DNA of 64,000 bases. It comes from Alphaproteobacteria bacterium. Lineage in GTDB: Bacteria > Pseudomonadota > Alphaproteobacteria > Caulobacterales > Parvularculaceae. Where the stretch lies: contig JAADIQ010000090.1 in assembly GCA_013151255.1 (NCBI GenBank), positions 1 to 64,000 of the forward strand, in the 5' to 3' direction. A program made the translations under genes and the position numbers. Shown here one piece after another: positions 19,317 to 29,467 of the stretch. Each line of letters starts with the position of its first letter. Position 1 is the first letter of the stretch. The notes under the pieces are model-generated. The model searched no databases. It was not told where the DNA came from and saw only the letters and a program-made list of their open reading frames with translations.

Positions 19317-21056
19317 ATGAAAACGAACCGGCGTGATATTTTGCGCGGCGCGGCGCTGACGGGGGTGGTTGCGGGCGCGGGCGCTCTTTCCGCCTGTAGC
19401 GAGAGCGCCAAGGCGCCGTCGTCTGCCGATGAGGTTGGCGACAAGATTACCACGCGCACCATTGCCGAGGCGGAAAAGCTTCAGGGCATTTCCCTCACCC
19501 CGGCCGAGCGCGAGCAGATGCTGGGCGACCTTGAAGGCAAGCTTGAGGCGTTGGCGCGGTTGCGCGCGGTGGATATGCCCAACACCGATGCGCCGGCGCT
19601 ATTGTTTGACCCGAAGCTGCCCGGAAAATCGGTTCGTTCACAGAAGAATATTCTGGTTTTGTCAAAGGTTGAAAACCCGCTGCCGGACAAAGACGCCGAT
19701 ATCGCGTTCGCCAGCGTCGTGGAGCAGGGCGAATGGCTGCGCGCCGGCGCTATCAGCGCCACAAGGCTGACGGAAATTTATCTGAAACGCATCGAGCAAT
19801 ATGACGCGAAGCTACGCGCCTTCATCACCGTGACGCCGGCGATCGCCCGTTTGCAGGCGGCCAAGGCCGATAAAGATTTCGCTGCCGGGCGCGTGCGCAG
19901 TGCGTTGCAGGGCATTGCCTATGGGTTGAAAGATCTGGTCGACACCAAGGACGTAAAAACCACCTGGGGAGCGACGCCCTATAAAACCCGGACGCCGGAC
20001 CACGATGCGCAGATCGTCCGCAAGCTGCACCGCGCCGGCGCGGTGATGCTCGGCAAGACCTCTTGCGGTGCGCTGGCTTATGGCGACCAATGGTTTGATG
20101 CGCGCACCAAAAACCCCTGGAACATAAAAGAGGGCTCATCAGGTTCGTCCGCCGGGTCAGCATCGGCGACGGCGGCGGGGCTGTGCAGCTTTGGCATTGG
20201 CACGGAAACCCTTGGCTCAATCATCTCGCCATCGGAGCGCTGCGGCGCCACAGGCTTGCGCCCAACTTTCGGGCGCGTCTCGCGCCATGGGGTGATGGCG
20301 CTGTGCTGGTCGCTCGACAAAATCGGCGCCATCTGCCGCAGTGTTGAAGACACCGCCGCTGTATTGGCGGCCATGAATGGTTATGATGCGGACGATCCTT
20401 CAACCGCGCGGATTGGTTTTACCTATGACAGCGCGGTTGACGTCTCCGGCATGACGGTTGGCTATGTACCGGCGTGGTTTGAGGAGGGCGACGCCGCTGA
20501 CCGGGCTGGGCTGGAGGCGTTGCGCGGGCTCGGCGTGACGGTGAAGGAATTTTCCTGGCCGGAGCTGAGCTTTGATGCGCTGATTGAAATCGTACTGGTG
20601 GAATCGGCGGCGGCCTTTGCCGACCTCACCCTGTCCGGCCGCGATGACGAACTGGTCTGGCAGGAGCCGCAAGCCTGGCCCAACACATGGCGCGCGGCGC
20701 GGTTTATCTCCGCGGTGGACTATGTGCAAATCGACCGGCTGCGGCGCAAGCTGATGCAGGATGTGCGTAGCGCATTTGAAGGCTTCGATGCGCTGATCGG
20801 CCCGCATTATGCCGGCGGCGCTTTGCTCGCGACGAACATGACAGGCCATCCGCAACTGGCGCTGCGCGCCGGCTTTGCACAAAAACCAAACCGCACCCTG
20901 GCGACCAGTGAACCGGTGGAAGGCGCAGAGACATTTCGCGTACCGCGCGGCATTAGTCTGTGGGGCGATCTGTTTCAGGAAGGTAAAATCATTGCGCTCG
21001 GCGCCGCGATGGAAAAAGCGCTTGGCGTTTCCGGTGAGCGCCCGCCGGGGTTTTAA
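19317..21056 (+). CDS. Tat-exported amidase (amidase signature family)
   Basis: Start chosen at MKTNRRDILRGAALTGVVAGAGALSACSES (twin-Arg plus lipobox-like); GIAYGLKDLVDTKDVKTTWGATPYK, GSSGSSAGSASATAAGLCSFGIGTETLGSIISPSERCGATGLRPTFGRVSRHG. Confidence 0.9.
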   Translation: MKTNRRDILRGAALTGVVAGAGALSACSESAKAPSSADEVGDKITTRTIAEAEKLQGISLTPAEREQMLGDLEGKLEALARLRAVDMPNTDAPALLFDPKLPGKSVRSQKNILVLSKVENPLPDKDADIAFASVVEQGEWLRAGAISATRLTEIYLKRIEQYDAKLRAFITVTPAIARLQAAKADKDFAAGRVRSALQGIAYGLKDLVDTKDVKTTWGATPYKTRTPDHDAQIVRKLHRAGAVMLGKTSCGALAYGDQWFDARTKNPWNIKEGSSGSSAGSASATAAGLCSFGIGTETLGSIISPSERCGATGLRPTFGRVSRHGVMALCWSLDKIGAICRSVEDTAAVLAAMNGYDADDPSTARIGFTYDSAVDVSGMTVGYVPAWFEEGDAADRAGLEALRGLGVTVKEFSWPELSFDALIEIVLVESAAAFADLTLSGRDDELVWQEPQAWPNTWRAARFISAVDYVQIDRLRRKLMQDVRSAFEGFDALIGPHYAGGALLATNMTGHPQLALRAGFAQKPNRTLATSEPVEGAETFRVPRGISLWGDLFQEGKIIALGAAMEKALGVSGERPPGF

Positions 21057-21862
21057 ATTTTGTAACGCGCGCCCTTCGCGGGCGGGCTCTCCGGCGCGCC
21101 GGCGAAGCACTGCGCGATGTCCATCCAGCGGGCGGCGTTAACGCCATGTGTTTGTAATGGCGTGTCCGCAACATTGCGGGTTTGCGTGACGATTTGCGCA
21201 AAGTGAACCGCCTCGCCAATCACTGCATTGTCGTCTTGCACGTCGTTCCATTCCCAAATCGCGCCCGATGGCGCCGTCAGTCGCACATAGGGCTTGGGCA
21301 GGGGAACATCCTCCTGGCGGTTTTTAAACGTCCAGCTGTACGTCGTCACGCCAAGATGACATATATTCCGGATACGGTCTTTTTCTTCTCGTGCAATACC
21401 CAGAACGTCAAAGACTGCCTGTCCATGCGCCCATGTCTCCATCTGCCGGGCGATCATTTTCGAGCGCGTGGTCATGTCCGGTCCCGCCCAGGCCACGCGT
21501 GTGTTCGGGCCAGCATCGCCGTAGGCGCGCGCGAGCTTTGGGCAATAGTCGCGCCAGGCCTCAAGCAACGCACGCCCATGCAACCCGTTTTGCGTCTCAT
21601 CAAACCACAGGCGTTGCACTTGCGGGTGGGTTTTCCCGGCCATCAGGTGCTTCGCAACGCCGGCAAAAAACTCCTGAAACGCATCGCGCCCGTCAAGCGT
21701 CAGGCCGGCGGCGATGTTCCACATATGCAAGTGGGCGATGACGTCTTCGATGGTCCAGTCTTTGAAAAGCGTGACTTTTCTTAGTGCTTGCGCATCGGCG
21801 CGCTCCAGCGTTTCTGTAAGCGCACGGCTTTCGTCGGCAAAGTCTTGGGCCTCGTTCATCAT
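21053..21862 (-). CDS. TIGR03084-like (DinB/maleylpyruvate isomerase-type) protein
   Basis: 269 aa; W-x-IEDVIAHLHMWNIAA, ARQMETWAHGQAVFDVLG; end of the carboxylase operon. Confidence 0.7.
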   Translation of the reverse strand: MMNEAQDFADESRALTETLERADAQALRKVTLFKDWTIEDVIAHLHMWNIAAGLTLDGRDAFQEFFAGVAKHLMAGKTHPQVQRLWFDETQNGLHGRALLEAWRDYCPKLARAYGDAGPNTRVAWAGPDMTTRSKMIARQMETWAHGQAVFDVLGIAREEKDRIRNICHLGVTTYSWTFKNRQEDVPLPKPYVRLTAPSGAIWEWNDVQDDNAVIGEAVHFAQIVTQTRNVADTPLQTHGVNAARWMDIAQCFAGAPESPPAKGARYKI

Positions 21863-21880
21863 AGCGCGGGCGGGCTCCTA

Positions 21881-23884
21881 CTATTCGGCGGTGATTTCCA
21901 TAATCAACGCATTGGCTGAAATCTGTACGCCAGCGTCAAAGTGAATGTCAGTGACGACGCCGTCAATCTCGGCGTGCAACTCATGCTGCATTTTCATTGC
22001 CTCAAGAACCGCCAGGCGCGTCCCCCGCGCAACTTTCTGTCCGGGCGCCACGCAAATCTCGACCAGCATACCATGCATCGGCGCGACGACAGCTCCGGCG
22101 CCAGCGCTGTCGATCGTTGAGGCGATGATTGCATTGCGGTTTTGTAGCTCGAAGTCGCGGCCGTCGATGGATATCTGTATTCTGGCATGGGCCGCGTCGT
22201 CGGGCAGGTCGAATGAAACCCCTTGCCGCGCGCCATCGACAGAAAGGACTGCTTCATAGGGGGCAATCGTGACGGCCTCCACAGCTATCGTCCGGCCTTC
22301 ATGCTCGACATGATACTGTTTCGGTCCGACGGGCGTCACATTCAAGTCCAGTGTTTTGTCGCCATCGACAAAGCGATACGGCGTTGTGATTTTTGTCGCG
22401 CTCGACCAGTTCGTAAGCACCGCGGATGCGCACACCGCTTGCGATATAGCGCGCGCGCGCGCGGTTTCATATAACAGCACGACGGCGCAGGCGGCGTCCT
22501 CGGGGTTGAGATTCGGTGCGGCGAGGTCTTCGTTTGAGAACGTTTCCGCAATAAACGCGGTTGTCGCCTCACCTTTAGCGAAAGCGGGGCGCTCGAGCGC
22601 GTCGATGAGAAATTTTTTATTGGTAGCGACGCCGAACAGGGTTGTGCGTTTTAGCGCCTCAATCAACTTGCGCCGCGCCTCGTCGCGGGTCGGCCCATGG
22701 GCGATGATTTTCGCGATCATTGGGTCGTAATAGGAGGATATGTCGCCGCCGGTAGCGATACCGGCGTCAATGCGAATGCCAGGCGCCGTCGCCGGGCGCC
22801 ACAGGTCAACCGGTCCGGCGGCGGGCAGAAATCCTTGCGCGACATCTTCTGCATAAAGACGAGCTTCAATAGCGTGGCCAGCCAGCGCGACATCTTCTTG
22901 CGAAAAGCCGAGCGCTTCGCCTTGCGCGACACGTATTTGCAGCGCGACGAGATCGCGGTCGGTCACCATTTCCGTCACCGGATGCTCCACTTGCAGGCGT
23001 GTGTTCATTTCCAGAAAATAAAACGCGCCATCGCTATCCAGCAGAAACTCAACTGTGCCGGCGCCAAGATAGTTGATATCGCGCGCAGCTTTCACGGCGG
23101 CGGCGCCCATTTTCTCGCGCAGCGCCGGCGTCATCACCGGGCAGGGCGCTTCTTCCAGCACTTTTTGGTGCCGGCGCTGCACCGAGCAGTCGCGCTCGCC
23201 AAGATGGACGACATTGCCATGGCGGTCGGCGAAAATCTGGATTTCTACATGGCGCGGGCGAAGGATTGCGCGCTCAAGGATTAACTCACCGGCGCCAAAT
23301 GCATTTTCCGCCTCGCTGCGGGCGGATTTTAGCGCTCCGGCGAGGTCGCGCGCGTGCTCGACCAACCGCATGCCGCGCCCGCCGCCGCCGCTAGCGGCTT
23401 TCACCATTAGAGGAAACCCAACTTCACCGGCTGCGCGTGTCAGCGCATCATCTGATTGCTCCGCACCATGATAACCGGGGATGCAAGCAACGCCAGCGGC
23501 GATCATGCGCTGCTTGGCTTTGGCCTTGTCGCCCATCAGTGCAATGGCGTCAGGCGCCGGGCCGATAAAAACTATTCCGGCCTTTGCGCATGCCGCGGCG
23601 AAGGCGGCGTTCTCCGATAAAAATCCGTAACCGGGGTGAATGGCCTCTGCGCCCGTATTGCGGGCGGCGTCGATAATTCGTTCGATGTCGAGATAGGATT
23701 GGGCCGCCGGCGCCGGGCCGAGCCGGAAGGCGGCGTCGGCCATTTTCACATGCGGCGCATGGGCGTCGGCGTCGGAATAGACCGCGATACTGCGCAAGCC
23801 CATTTCGCGGGCGCTGCGCATGATGCGACAGGCGATCTCGCCGCGATTGGCGATCAGGATGCTTGAGAAAGGCGTTGGCGTCAT
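21881..23884 (-). CDS. Acyl-CoA carboxylase alpha subunit (biotin carboxylase + BCCP)
   Basis: Start chosen at MTPTPFSSILIANRGEIACRIMRSAREMGL; biotinyl motif VLEAMKMQHE near C-terminus. Confidence 0.93.
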   Translation of the reverse strand: MTPTPFSSILIANRGEIACRIMRSAREMGLRSIAVYSDADAHAPHVKMADAAFRLGPAPAAQSYLDIERIIDAARNTGAEAIHPGYGFLSENAAFAAACAKAGIVFIGPAPDAIALMGDKAKAKQRMIAAGVACIPGYHGAEQSDDALTRAAGEVGFPLMVKAASGGGGRGMRLVEHARDLAGALKSARSEAENAFGAGELILERAILRPRHVEIQIFADRHGNVVHLGERDCSVQRRHQKVLEEAPCPVMTPALREKMGAAAVKAARDINYLGAGTVEFLLDSDGAFYFLEMNTRLQVEHPVTEMVTDRDLVALQIRVAQGEALGFSQEDVALAGHAIEARLYAEDVAQGFLPAAGPVDLWRPATAPGIRIDAGIATGGDISSYYDPMIAKIIAHGPTRDEARRKLIEALKRTTLFGVATNKKFLIDALERPAFAKGEATTAFIAETFSNEDLAAPNLNPEDAACAVVLLYETARARAISQAVCASAVLTNWSSATKITTPYRFVDGDKTLDLNVTPVGPKQYHVEHEGRTIAVEAVTIAPYEAVLSVDGARQGVSFDLPDDAAHARIQISIDGRDFELQNRNAIIASTIDSAGAGAVVAPMHGMLVEICVAPGQKVARGTRLAVLEAMKMQHELHAEIDGVVTDIHFDAGVQISANALIMEITAE

Positions 23885-23894
23885 ACTTCTACCC

Positions 23895-25517
23895 TCACAT
23901 CCGCGCAATGCCGAAGCTGTTTGGTTTGACTTTGCGATGGCGCGCTTCCCACACCGTCGCCAATAAAAAGCCAAGCGTCTGACGGGTCTCGCGCGGGTCG
24001 ATCATACCGTCGTCGAGACAATGGCCGGAGGTGTAGAACGCGCCCGATTGCCGGTCGAACATATGCGCCAGCATTTTTTCCTGCATCGCCAGCTGGTCGC
24101 GGTTTACTTCCCTACCAGCTTTTGCAGCCGCGCCCTCGGCGACAATACTCATCACCTGCGCGGCCTGCGCGCCGCCCATCACGCCGGTGGCGGCGTTGGG
24201 CCAGGTGACGCAAAAGTCGGGATCGTAACCCCGCCCGCACATACCGTAATTGCCGGCGCCGAAACTGGCGCCAATCATAAACGTAATACGCGGCACACTG
24301 ACATTGGTGACGGCCTGAATCATTTTCGATCCGTGCTTAATCATGCCGCCTTGTTCATAGTCCTTGCCGACGAGATAGCCGGTTGTGTTTTGTAGAAACA
24401 CCAGCGGAATGTCGGCCTGATCGCAGAGCTGCATGAAGTGCGCAGCTTTCGTCGCGCCATCGGTGTCAATCGGGCCGTTATTACCGATCAGCCCGCAGGC
24501 ATGCCCATGGACTTCCGCCTGGAGGCACACGGTGGAAACGCCATAGCCCGGTTTGAAATCGCTAAAGTCCGAGCCGTCAACAATGCGCGCGGCGACCTCG
24601 CGCATATCATAGGGTCTTTTATAGTCTACCGGAACGATGCCGAGGATTTCGTCCGGATCATATTCCGGCTCGCGAAAGGATTGTTGCGGTCGCGTCGGGC
24701 AGCGCGTGTTCCATTGCAGCCGAGAGACAACCTCGCGCGCCATCAGCGCCGCCTCGCCATCATTTTCTGCAAGATACTCAACCAGCCCGGTGACGCTGGC
24801 ATGCATTTGCGCGCCGCCAAGCTCTTCTTCGGAGGCGATCTCTCCTGTCGCCGCCTTCAACAGCGGCGGGCCGGCGAGAAACGCCTTGCCGCCGCCTTTG
24901 ACGGCGATCACATAGTCGGATAGGCCCGGCATGTAAGCGCCGCCGGCGGTTGACGAGCCGTGGAGGATGGAAATCACCGGCAGGCCTTGCTTGGACAGGC
25001 GCGCAAGATTGGCGAATAATGTGCCGCCCTCCAAAAATCCGCCTACGGTGTAATTCATCAAATCACCGCCGGCGCTTTCAACCAGGTGAATGAAAGGCAG
25101 GTTTTGTGCCAGCGCTATTTCCTGCGCGCGCTTTAACCGGTAGCCGCCAGCGGTGGTCATCGCGCCGGCCTTGATGGCGCTGTCGTCATTGACGATGGCG
25201 CAGCGCACGCCATTAATAAAGCCAATCCCGGACATGATGGTTGAGCCGGGAATGGATTTTTCTTCATTATCGGTATCAAGCAGATAGCCGGCAATATTGC
25301 CTATCTCGAAATACGGCATGCCGGGATCGAGGAGGCGCGCGAGACGCTCGCGCGGCAATAATTGGCCGCGCTTTTCGAACCGCTCCTTGCGACTGGCGGA
25401 GCGCGCCGGCGCGCGTGCGTTTAGCGCGCGTAATTTGTCGACCAGCGCCGTCATGTCCGCATGGTTTTGTCTGAACCCGTCAGACTGCGTATTAATTTTC
25501 GAGCGAAAAACCGTCAT
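23895..25517 (-). CDS. Acyl-CoA carboxylase beta subunit (carboxyltransferase)
   Basis: 540 aa; LLDPGMPYFEIGNIAGY...HGSSTAGGAYMPGLSDYVIAV...IGNNGPIDTDGATKAAHFMQLCDQADIPLVFLQNTTGYLVG. Confidence 0.93.
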   Translation of the reverse strand: MTVFRSKINTQSDGFRQNHADMTALVDKLRALNARAPARSASRKERFEKRGQLLPRERLARLLDPGMPYFEIGNIAGYLLDTDNEEKSIPGSTIMSGIGFINGVRCAIVNDDSAIKAGAMTTAGGYRLKRAQEIALAQNLPFIHLVESAGGDLMNYTVGGFLEGGTLFANLARLSKQGLPVISILHGSSTAGGAYMPGLSDYVIAVKGGGKAFLAGPPLLKAATGEIASEEELGGAQMHASVTGLVEYLAENDGEAALMAREVVSRLQWNTRCPTRPQQSFREPEYDPDEILGIVPVDYKRPYDMREVAARIVDGSDFSDFKPGYGVSTVCLQAEVHGHACGLIGNNGPIDTDGATKAAHFMQLCDQADIPLVFLQNTTGYLVGKDYEQGGMIKHGSKMIQAVTNVSVPRITFMIGASFGAGNYGMCGRGYDPDFCVTWPNAATGVMGGAQAAQVMSIVAEGAAAKAGREVNRDQLAMQEKMLAHMFDRQSGAFYTSGHCLDDGMIDPRETRQTLGFLLATVWEARHRKVKPNSFGIARM

Positions 25518-27325
25518 GGGAACGCTTTCGTCATGGAGTGCGGTATTGGAATCGGGTGATCCAGCAGGATTTGCGCGAAAGCTTTGCCTTGGGGGTCGTT
25601 GCGCAGCGAGGCAACGCCGCCGCCGCCGAGCACGGCGTCGATGAGGAAGTTTATCGCGTTTGAACCGGGCAGAAAAAACCGCTGCACTTTTGATGCATCG
25701 CCGCCGCCTTCGATGAAATGCGCAAAGCGTTTGGCGACCGTTTCTTCGGTTAACGCCGCCCAGATGAAAGGCAGATAAGCAGCGTCGCGCGCGATCACGC
25801 CAATATTCGCCTTGTCGCCTTTGTCGCCGGAACGGGCCCAGGCAAGATTAATAAGCGCGGTGTCGATGAGGTCGCTGCGCGACGGCGTCGTCGGCGGGTT
25901 CGGTCGGACGATCTGATCCGGATTGAAAGCCACACCTGGCTTGTCCTTGAAGCTTGCTGGCTCGCCGTCGACATCGACCGTGATTGCGACGTCTTGCTTC
26001 GCGGTCAGGAAGGAAAACAAACGTACTACTGGCATCGGTTTGGGTCGCCCGAACGAAAAGCCTGTGAGGCCCGGCGGTGTCGCCAGTCCTAATCCGGCGA
26101 TTTCTTTTAACAACAAGCCGGCGCCCATGGCGTCATCATGTTTGGCTGCGATTTTCAAAACCACTTCACGGGCGCTGTCGACTTTAGAGAAGTCTCCATA
26201 CTGAGATTCAACGCCGATAACTTCAATACTGGTTGCGCTAAAGTCAGCGGCGTTATGGCGCCGAAGGGTGTTGCGGCTACGCTCAAAGGCGGCGTCGGCG
26301 AATTTTCGCGCTTTGCGGTCTGCCTCGGCGCCGGTGAAACCGAGCAGCATGCCGGCGCGATATCCGTCGCGATAGGTGAGGGAGGTTTTGTAAACATCCG
26401 GCGCCGGCGCGCCCTTTGCGGGCGAGACGCGAACGCGATTGTCACTCTCCTCGGTGATGGTGACGCCTGAGAAATCGCAAACCACATCGGGGAGCATATA
26501 GGCCTGTGGGTCGCCGATTTCGTAGACCAGTTGCTCCGAGACTGTGCCGACATCGACGATGCCGCCGGTATTGTCCGGTTTGGTGACAGTGAAGCCGCCA
26601 TCGCTTGAAATTTCAGCGATCGGGTAACCGATATTGGCGATGTCGCCCGCTGCCTCCCAGTCGGTGAAGTTGCCGCCGGTGGCTTGCGGGCCGCATTCAA
26701 GGATGTGTCCCGCGAGGCAGCCGCTGGCGAGCGCGTCCCAATCATCGGCGCGCCACCCGAATGCATGAATGCAGGCGCCAAGCGTCACCGCGCTGTCGAC
26801 GCAACGCCCGGTGATGATAATATCGGCGCCGCGGTCCAACGCATTGGCGATAGGGAAGGCGCCAAGATAGGCGTTGATGCTGACGATGTTCTCCGGGCGG
26901 GGAAACTTGTCGCCGCTATAGAGTTCGCGCGGCGACGCAGACGCGATAGCGTCCTTGTGGTCGATTAGATCATCCCCGGTGATAATGGCGACTTTTAAAT
27001 TAAGGCCTTGTTCTTTTATCAGCGCCCGGACTGCCGCGCCGCAGCTTGCCGGGTTAACGCCGCCGGCGTTGGAAATAATTTTGACGCCTTGGCGCGCAAT
27101 CTCGCTTAGGTTTGGTTTGAGTACGGAGTGTATAAAATCCGTCGCATAGCCCGCCTGTGGGTCTTTGTCGCGCGCCCGCGCCAAGATCGACATGGTGATT
27201 TCCGCAAGATAGTCAAAGACAATATAATCGAGCCCGCCGCCCGCCAAAAGCTGCGGCGTCGCCATCGCGCTCTCGCCCCAATAGCCGCTGGCGCCGCCGA
27301 TGCGGATGGTGTTTTGGCCAGTCAT
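25514..27325 (-). CDS. AtuA family protein (DUF1446 plus C-terminal ferredoxin-fold-like domain)
   Basis: 603 aa; IRIGGASGYWGESAMATPQLLAGGGLDYIVFDYLAEITMSILARARDKDPQAGYATDF; C-terminal LINLAWARSGDKGDKANIGVIARD. Confidence 0.88.
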   Translation of the reverse strand: MTGQNTIRIGGASGYWGESAMATPQLLAGGGLDYIVFDYLAEITMSILARARDKDPQAGYATDFIHSVLKPNLSEIARQGVKIISNAGGVNPASCGAAVRALIKEQGLNLKVAIITGDDLIDHKDAIASASPRELYSGDKFPRPENIVSINAYLGAFPIANALDRGADIIITGRCVDSAVTLGACIHAFGWRADDWDALASGCLAGHILECGPQATGGNFTDWEAAGDIANIGYPIAEISSDGGFTVTKPDNTGGIVDVGTVSEQLVYEIGDPQAYMLPDVVCDFSGVTITEESDNRVRVSPAKGAPAPDVYKTSLTYRDGYRAGMLLGFTGAEADRKARKFADAAFERSRNTLRRHNAADFSATSIEVIGVESQYGDFSKVDSAREVVLKIAAKHDDAMGAGLLLKEIAGLGLATPPGLTGFSFGRPKPMPVVRLFSFLTAKQDVAITVDVDGEPASFKDKPGVAFNPDQIVRPNPPTTPSRSDLIDTALINLAWARSGDKGDKANIGVIARDAAYLPFIWAALTEETVAKRFAHFIEGGGDASKVQRFFLPGSNAINFLIDAVLGGGGVASLRNDPQGKAFAQILLDHPIPIPHSMTKAFP

Positions 27326-27374
27326 AAGGCGTCTTTCACGACAATCCTAAAGGCTTGCAAAATTCGATGATTTA

Positions 27375-27405
27375 GAGTATTACTCATATATGATGAATAT
27401 CACTC
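27375..27405. promoter_or_regulatory. Imperfect 31-bp palindrome, candidate TetR operator
   Basis: GAGTATTACTCATATATGATGAATATCACTC: GAGTNNTANTCAT / ATGANTANNACTC symmetric arms, between divergent atuA-like and tetR genes. Confidence 0.45.
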
Positions 27406-27445
27406 AGTGGTTAAAAGTCAATGCGGGCGAGAGTGGTAAGTTCCA

Positions 27446-28231
27446 GTGAAAGCGACGAATAAGTCAGTGAAACGAGCGATGCCGGTGCAAAAAAAATCAC
27501 GGATCGTCAAGGCGCGTCTGCGCCAATCCTCGCCAGCGGCAACCCGGCGCGAGCGTGTTCAGTCCAAGGAAGATGCGATTATCGCCGCGGCGCATAAGAG
27601 CCTCGTGGCGCGCGGCTTTGCAAAAACTACAATGTCGCAGATAGCCCGCAATGCCGGCGTCGCGGAGGGAACGCTCTACCTTTATTTCAGCAACAAGAAT
27701 GCGCTGGCGCGCGCGGTTGTGGCGGCGTTTTATTACCGCCTCACCGAGACGGCGAAGACGGGGGTCGCCAAATGTGCGACGACCAGACAAAAGCTTGAGT
27801 TTTTGGCGCGCCACCATCTTGAAAACATCATCGGCGAACGCCGCCTTCTTGAGCTGATCGCCAGCGATGTGCGCAATACGCAAGCCTATGAGGGCAGCGA
27901 TATCTACAAGATGAACCGGGAATATGTCGCGGTGTTTGACGATGTTATGCGCGACGGCGTCTGGCGCGGCGAGATTGAAGACGGCGCGGCGCAGTGGATT
28001 AAGCGCGATATTTTTTTCGGCAGTCTGGAATATGCGATGCGGACGTTGTTAATGAAAAAGCGTTCCAACAAGAAAGATATCGCCGCCGTTGTCGCTGAAT
28101 TGGTGAAGCTTATTATCGGCGGTTCGTCCGCGCGGGCGAAACCGGTGTCCGACCGCGATCTGATAAAAGCAGTGGAACGGGTTGACGCCGCAGCCTCGCG
28201 GCTTGAACGTCTTTCAGCGGTGAAAATGTGA
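27446..28231 (+). CDS. TetR/AcrR family transcriptional regulator
   Basis: IIAAAHKSLVARGFAKTTMSQIARNAGVAEGTLYLYFSNKNALARAVV helix-turn-helix. GTG start in track; ATG at 27479 is an alternative. Confidence 0.93.
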   Translation: MKATNKSVKRAMPVQKKSRIVKARLRQSSPAATRRERVQSKEDAIIAAAHKSLVARGFAKTTMSQIARNAGVAEGTLYLYFSNKNALARAVVAAFYYRLTETAKTGVAKCATTRQKLEFLARHHLENIIGERRLLELIASDVRNTQAYEGSDIYKMNREYVAVFDDVMRDGVWRGEIEDGAAQWIKRDIFFGSLEYAMRTLLMKKRSNKKDIAAVVAELVKLIIGGSSARAKPVSDRDLIKAVERVDAAASRLERLSAVKM

Positions 28232-28240
28232 GCGAATGAT

Positions 28241-29449
28241 ATGACGGTTGTGGACGACAAACAGCTCCAGGAATTTAGCCAGGGCGCCGACGCCTGGTTT
28301 CGGGACAATGTTCCCGCCGATCCCGGTTTTATGTTGCCGCTTACCTTCATGGAAGTCGGCACGGACCAGCAGTTTAATTTCCTGCGCGACTGGCAACATA
28401 AAGTCTGGGAGGCGGGATATCTTGGCGCCGCCTGGCCAAAGCAATATGGCGGCGGCGGGCTCGATCAGTCGTTTCAGAAGGCGGCGACCGAAGCGATGCG
28501 CCGGCGCCATGCGCCAATAATGCTGAACGCCATCGGGCTCAACTGGACCGGGCCGTTATTGCTCGATATGGGCGGCGAAGAACAGAAACAAAAATACATT
28601 AAACGCATTCTGTCTGCGGAGGATATCTGGTGTCAGGGGTTTTCCGAACCTGAAAACGGCTCCGATCTCGGCAATGCGCAATTGCGCGCGGTGCGTGAGG
28701 GCGATGAGTATGTGTTGAACGGCTCTAAAATCTGGACCACCCATGGCGGGTATGCAAAGCACATGATATTGCTGGCGCGCACGAATTTTGACGCGCCCAA
28801 CAAATATGCCGGGCTCAGTTTCTTCCTGGCGCCGATGGATGCGGCGGGGATTGAAACGACGCCGATCCGCAAACTCACGGGCGAGTTTGGGTTTACGCAA
28901 ACCTTCTTCACCGATGCGCGCATTCCCGCAGATTGCCTGATGGGCGAGGAAGGCCAGGGGTGGCTGATCGCCATGCGCACGCTGGAATATGAGCGCGGCG
29001 CCAGGGGCGGTCAGGCGGGCGGTTATGTGATTACGCCGCTTGATGCATTCTCAATCTTGGAGCTAGCCAAAAAAGCCCAACGCGACGGCGCGCCGGTGAT
29101 GGACGATCCGGTGATGCGCGATAGGCTGGTTGGTTTTCTGATTGAAGCGCAGGGCTTGAAACTGTGTCAGGAACGCGGACGCATCGCGCCGCTCACCACC
29201 GACCGGCCAATGGCTTTGTCGCTGTCGGGCAAGCTGATGTGGACGGAGTTCGCCCGCCGGCTCAATGAATTTGCGATGACGCTTCTGGGCGCCAAGGGCG
29301 GCTATTATGTTGGCGATGAAAGCGCGGTCGATGACGGATTGTGGACGCGCGGTTATTTAAATGCGTTTTCCGCCACCATTGGCGGCGGTACGTCGGAAAT
29401 TCAACGCAATATTATTGGCGAGCATGTGCTTGGGCTTCCTAAGAAATAA
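28241..29449 (+). CDS. Acyl-CoA dehydrogenase
   Basis: 402 aa; GAAWPKQYGGGGL, CQGFSEPENGSDLGNAQLRAVREGDEYVLNGSKIWTTHGGYA, IGGGTSEIQRNIIGEHVLGLP. Confidence 0.95.
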   Translation: MTVVDDKQLQEFSQGADAWFRDNVPADPGFMLPLTFMEVGTDQQFNFLRDWQHKVWEAGYLGAAWPKQYGGGGLDQSFQKAATEAMRRRHAPIMLNAIGLNWTGPLLLDMGGEEQKQKYIKRILSAEDIWCQGFSEPENGSDLGNAQLRAVREGDEYVLNGSKIWTTHGGYAKHMILLARTNFDAPNKYAGLSFFLAPMDAAGIETTPIRKLTGEFGFTQTFFTDARIPADCLMGEEGQGWLIAMRTLEYERGARGGQAGGYVITPLDAFSILELAKKAQRDGAPVMDDPVMRDRLVGFLIEAQGLKLCQERGRIAPLTTDRPMALSLSGKLMWTEFARRLNEFAMTLLGAKGGYYVGDESAVDDGLWTRGYLNAFSATIGGGTSEIQRNIIGEHVLGLPKK

Positions 29450-29467
29450 ATTTGTACGGAACAGGTG

